The translations under genes were made by a program, and so were the position numbers. From an uncultured Clostridia bacterium (lineage in GTDB: Bacteria; Bacillota; Clostridia; Oscillospirales; Butyricicoccaceae), in contig CAJUSB010000002.1 in assembly GCA_910589115.1 (NCBI GenBank), positions 18,661-82,660 on the forward strand: a stretch of DNA of 64,000 bases. Direction: 5' to 3'. This document shows positions 60,980-64,000 of the stretch, piece by piece (within the stretch, counting starts at the first letter, position 1; the number at the start of each line of letters is the position of its first letter). Under the pieces are notes generated by a model that worked only from the letters and a program-made list of their open reading frames with translations, searched no databases and was not told the DNA's origin.

Positions 60980-62392
60980 CTATTTGAAAGTTGCGAGTTC
61001 TTCGATCTCCGGCCTGTGCAGAATCTCACTGACCCGGATGCCGAAATTATCATCAATGACTACGACTTCGCCATGCGCAATGCACTTGCCATTGACGAAC
61101 AGGTCAACCTGGTCGCCGGCCAGCTTATCAAGCACAACGAGCGAGCCTTTGGAAAACGCTAGAATATCCTGCACTTTTTTGCGTGTACGTCCAATCTCGA
61201 CCGTGACCTCAAGCGGTACGCTCATGATAAGGTCGAGGTTTTGCGCCTGCTCTTCACCGAGCTGCTCCCCATTTGCCAGCGTTGGCATCGCAGGCACCTG
61301 TGTACTGATCACCTTCGGATCGGGCGCGGGAGCCTGCGGCGGGGGTGGATACCCCGGCCAGCCATACGGCGGCATATAATACAGCGGATACGGCATCTGG
61401 GTTCCATCCACAGGCATTTGCGGCGGCATCATCGCCATCTGCGGTGGCATACCGGGCATCTGCTGCGGTGCTCCGGCCATTTGTGGCGGAACGGACGCTG
61501 CGGCAGCCTGCTGCGGTGCTCCAGCCATTTGTGGCGGAACAGGCGCTGCGGCAGCCTGCTGCGGTGCTGGCTGCTGCTGCATCAGGCGTTCGATTTCCTC
61601 CTGTGACAGCGTGCCGCCAGAAGCAGCGGGCACCGGGGCTGGAGGCGGCGGAGGTGCAGCGGCAGCCTGCCCTGCCATCAGCTTCTCAATTTCCTCCTGC
61701 GACAAGGTGCCGCCAGAAGCGGCGGGCGCAGCAGCCGGAGGCGTTTCAACCGGCGCAGGCGCAGGTGCGGGTGCAGGCTCAGCGGCCGCACCGCCCTCCG
61801 GCTCCAGTCCGAAGCTGCTGAGCAGCTCACGGGCAAGCTCTACCGACATGACATTCATGAATTCGCTCTTGAGATCGGGCTCGATATCCAGCGCGAATTT
61901 CACGATTACAATCGGCCCCTCCTGCACAGGAAGCCGCTCTTTGCGGAATGCATCAATATCCTCCAGGTCGAAGGTCTGCGGGGTCGAAATATTGACAACC
62001 TTGCCAAGGAAATCCGAAAGAGCCGTTGCAGCCGCGCCCATCATCTGGTTCATGACCTCACAAACTGCGCTGAGCGTCAGGTCATTCAGCTCAAACTCAT
62101 CCTCCGGGGTCTCCATGCCCATCAGGATATCCACAATGACCTTGATATCGGTCACTTTGAGGATCATGATATTGCTGCCCTCAAGGCCGGAAACATATTT
62201 GATCTCAACGCCAATCGCGGGATCGATCTCCCCCAGTGCAAAATCCTCCGCATTGACAATGCTGACCGTCGGGGTGGTAATATCCACCCGATGATCCAGC
62301 ATATTGGAAATCGCCGTTGCGGAAGAGCCCAGGCTGATATTCGTGATCTCACCAATCGCGCTGATCTCCATTGGGCTAAAAACATTACTCAT
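60980..62392 (-). CDS. fliY: Flagellar motor switch phosphatase FliY
   Basis: Protein of 470 aa, longer than usual. The N-terminal CheC-like domain (about 1-200) has both phosphatase motifs: S11-E15-N18 (SAIGEITN) and S108-E112-N115 (SAVCEVMN), so it should dephosphorylate CheY-P. A Pro/Ala/Met/Gln-rich linker (about 200-375) contains two copies of LSQEEIEKLM/LSQEEIERLM (near 229-238 and 262-271). A SpoA/FliN domain (about 385-465) forms the C-ring. The CheY-binding-type peptide is normally at the N-terminus. Its ATG overlaps the fliM end by 8 nt. Confidence 0.94.
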   Translation of the reverse strand: MSNVFSPMEISAIGEITNISLGSSATAISNMLDHRVDITTPTVSIVNAEDFALGEIDPAIGVEIKYVSGLEGSNIMILKVTDIKVIVDILMGMETPEDEFELNDLTLSAVCEVMNQMMGAAATALSDFLGKVVNISTPQTFDLEDIDAFRKERLPVQEGPIVIVKFALDIEPDLKSEFMNVMSVELARELLSSFGLEPEGGAAAEPAPAPAPAPVETPPAAAPAASGGTLSQEEIEKLMAGQAAAAPPPPPAPVPAASGGTLSQEEIERLMQQQPAPQQAAAAPVPPQMAGAPQQAAAASVPPQMAGAPQQMPGMPPQMAMMPPQMPVDGTQMPYPLYYMPPYGWPGYPPPPQAPAPDPKVISTQVPAMPTLANGEQLGEEQAQNLDLIMSVPLEVTVEIGRTRKKVQDILAFSKGSLVVLDKLAGDQVDLFVNGKCIAHGEVVVIDDNFGIRVSEILHRPEIEELATFK

Positions 62393-63398
62393 TTTCCTGC
62401 ATGTCCCTTCTTTCGGCAGTATGGTAAACCTGCTTTATCTTGACGGCCAGATGCTTTTCGCTCACACCCATCATGCCGTCAAACCATTTACGTCCGCCGA
62501 TCCGCAGGAAGACCGGACTGTCCTTTTTCTGGCTGAGGTCGATCACATCCCCTACATTCAGTCCATAGATATCACGCAGGCGAAGCGTCGTGCGGCCAAG
62601 TTCTGCGACCACATCCAGACTGGAATCACGCAGCTGATCCATAATGTCGTCCGCGCGGTTCTCGCCGACCGCCCGGCGCGTAGGGTTCTCCTGGCTGATC
62701 CTGGTGAAAATATTCGTCAGCATCGTACCAGGCAGGACGATGCTGAGTCCCCCGTCACAGTTGGGGAATTTCAGTTTCAGGTCTACCATGACGACCGTCT
62801 CGTCCAGGCCAATCAAATGAACCAGCGTCGGATTGGTTTCCACGCGTTCAAAATCAAAGTCCAGGCGGATATAGTTATTCCAGCTTTCGCCCATGCACCG
62901 GACAAACTCCTGCGTCAAATTCTCATACAGGCACAGGTCAAGGTCGGTATATTCATAGTCGTCAGGGACTTCCTCCACATTACCGTTGCCGCCCAGCAGG
63001 CGGTCCATCATGCTGACCATGACGGTCGTGGTGAGGAGCATGAGCATCGGCTCCTCCTCATCGCGGTCCCCCTCCATATTCAGGTTAGCCACGGTCAGGA
63101 CCGCGCCATCCTGCAAGGCGTTGGAAAATTCATAATAGCGCTGTTCCTCAACCGACTCCACCTCTACCTCGCAGGTTGCATGAAGCAGCCCGTTAATACG
63201 CGTATTGAGGATGCGCGAATAGTTGTCAAAAATACCGCGCAGCATCTTGAGGCGGTCCTTGGTAAATTTCCGGGGACTCTTAAAGTCATATTTCCGGTAT
63301 TTCTTTTCGGGCGCTTCCTCCCGCGCGGGAGCCGCCCCTCCGCCTTTCATCGAGTTGAGCAGCGCGTCGATCTGGCTTTGCGATAATACCTCTGCCAT
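62385..63398 (-). CDS. fliM: Flagellar motor switch protein FliM
   Basis: Protein of 337 aa. The N-terminal LSQSQIDALLNSMKGG is the CheY-P-binding peptide. The middle CheC-like domain (TRINGLLHATCEVEVESVEEQRYYEF; MVSMMDRLLGG) lacks the phosphatase residues, and the C-terminal SpoA domain follows (VVAELGRTTLRLRDIYGLNVGDVIDL). The ribosome site is GGAAGGGAG-like. fliL, usually just upstream, is missing. Confidence 0.96.
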   Translation of the reverse strand: MAEVLSQSQIDALLNSMKGGGAAPAREEAPEKKYRKYDFKSPRKFTKDRLKMLRGIFDNYSRILNTRINGLLHATCEVEVESVEEQRYYEFSNALQDGAVLTVANLNMEGDRDEEEPMLMLLTTTVMVSMMDRLLGGNGNVEEVPDDYEYTDLDLCLYENLTQEFVRCMGESWNNYIRLDFDFERVETNPTLVHLIGLDETVVMVDLKLKFPNCDGGLSIVLPGTMLTNIFTRISQENPTRRAVGENRADDIMDQLRDSSLDVVAELGRTTLRLRDIYGLNVGDVIDLSQKKDSPVFLRIGGRKWFDGMMGVSEKHLAVKIKQVYHTAERRDMQENE

Positions 63399-63431
63399 CT
63401 GCTACTCCCTTCCTTCGGTTCCAAATTACTA

Positions 63432-63596
63432 AGAGACTATCCCAAAATGAGACGTGCGCAGGCTGCGCCGTCAGATTTTTCGTCAGGCAAAGCCGATTTC
63501 CCACGGGAACCCTGTCGGATTTCAAGGGGAAGCGGCGCACCATGACGGATTAAAGATGCAAACAAGCTGTGTGCGGATGATTCCGGGATAGGCTCT
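63432..63596. mobile_element. MITE-like element of about 165 bp
   Basis: The left end AGAGACTATCCC and the right end GGGATAGGCTCT form 12-bp terminal inverted repeats with one mismatch. The interior has no gene. The first 57 bp recur at 10262-10318 and part recurs near 2321. The right end overlaps the motB stop codon by 2 nt. A parent transposase is not in the window. No target-site duplication was established. Confidence 0.75.
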
Positions 63597-64000
63597 AAAC
63601 TGCGTCCGTACCCTGCGGTGCAAGCGTCCCGCCCTCGCGCTGGGTATAATACTGCTCTACACTGCTGCCAAGGCCGCTCATCAGATCTTTGCCGGTAATG
63701 ATGATCTCTACCCGGCGGTTGTGGCCCCGTCCTTCCGGGGTACTGTTGTCATCGATCGGGCGATGCTGCCCAAAGCCCTCGCTGAGGATGCGGCTGCCGT
63801 CCAGGGTACTGTTCTTCTGGATATAGACGGTCGCGATCGTCGCGCGGTTTGACGCCAGGAAGCGGTCATGCCGGACTTTGTTCGGCTGGTCCGCCCGCGC
63901 CTGCGCAGTATGCCCCATAATGCGGACTTCATCAATCGCAGACTCCACCGAATCAAACATTGCACAGATATCCTTCAGGATCTGCTGCCCCTGCGGCAAC
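63595..64000 (-). CDS. motB: Flagellar stator protein MotB, C-terminal part
   Basis: The window edge cuts this gene; about 135 C-terminal residues are seen. The OmpA-like peptidoglycan-binding domain is clear: VRIMGHTAQARA, SNRATIATVYI, SEGFGQHRPI and GRGHNRRVEIIITG. MotB anchors the stator to the cell wall. The final codons lie against the MITE-like element. The apparent start at 63999 (TTG) is internal, not real. Confidence 0.88.
   Translation of the reverse strand, partial: LPQGQQILKDICAMFDSVESAIDEVRIMGHTAQARADQPNKVRHDRFLASNRATIATVYIQKNSTLDGSRILSEGFGQHRPIDDNSTPEGRGHNRRVEIIITGKDLMSGLGSSVEQYYTQREGGTLAPQGTDAV

Noticed and set aside
1..64000. CRISPR arrays, prophage, integrases and rRNA genes
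   Set aside because: No regularly spaced short repeats with unique spacers, no phage structural or integrase genes and no rRNA sequence were seen. The dispersed repeats are irregularly spaced and lie between ordinary genes.

Overview
The window looks like a chromosomal segment of a motile, Gram-positive, anaerobic gut-type Clostridia, probably Oscillospirales. Its GC content is moderately high by eye. The evidence is a division-and-cell-wall (dcw) cluster of Firmicutes type, MurE with the meso-diaminopimelate motif, the FliY (CheC-FliN fusion) form of the flagellar switch, DUF4317 and DUF4914 proteins typical of Clostridia, a TRAP transporter and a complete hexuronate pathway. No phage, integrase, transposase or CRISPR array was seen. 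Genus was not assigned.

Layout. 1-6.9 kb: DUF4914 P-loop protein, DUF4317 protein, mannitol-1-phosphate dehydrogenase and 1-phosphofructokinase. 6.9-8.6 kb: a Val-Glu-Met tRNA operon behind a consensus promoter, then a small putative type I toxin-antitoxin locus. 8.6-23.8 kb: dcw cluster rsmH-ftsL-ftsI-murE-murF-mraY-ftsW-murG-ftsQ-ftsZ, with mraZ, murD, murC and murB missing. 23.9-27.1 kb: CorA-type transporter, tRNA-dihydrouridine synthase and a YcxB-like protein, with a strongly folded intergenic stretch between the last two. 27.2-46 kb, nearly all on the minus strand: a three-gene sensory operon (TRAP-type binding protein, AraC-type response regulator, histidine kinase), then uxuB, uxaA, uxaB, an MFS transporter, uxaC, a DUF1877 gene, uxuA, a DctMQP TRAP transporter and a GntR/FCD regulator. 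Together these would import D-glucuronate and D-galacturonate and convert them to 2-keto-3-deoxygluconate. The kinase and aldolase that finish the route are not in the window.

46-57 kb is a mixed region: DegV, a membrane protein, uracil permease, a hybrid sensor kinase, an AraC regulator, a Uma2 protein, a short-chain dehydrogenase, several very small genes and an unknown anchored protein. 57.3-64 kb is the minus-strand flagellar operon (motB, then fliM, fliY, cheY, fliO, fliP, fliQ, fliR, flhB). It lacks fliL between motB and fliM and ends at flhB without flhA.

The most unusual aspect is the space between genes. About seventeen gaps carry pieces of one composite GC-rich repeat family. Its main module is a hairpin with an 11-12 bp stem and a loop of exactly 8 nt. 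The outer stem differs from copy to copy but both arms change together, so base pairing is kept. Other modules are an AT-rich palindrome, a pair of small hairpins that also covary, and a short hairpin of the GTCCAGAGGGC type. This looks like a selected structured DNA or RNA element spread through the genome. A second, MITE-like family is present in about three copies.
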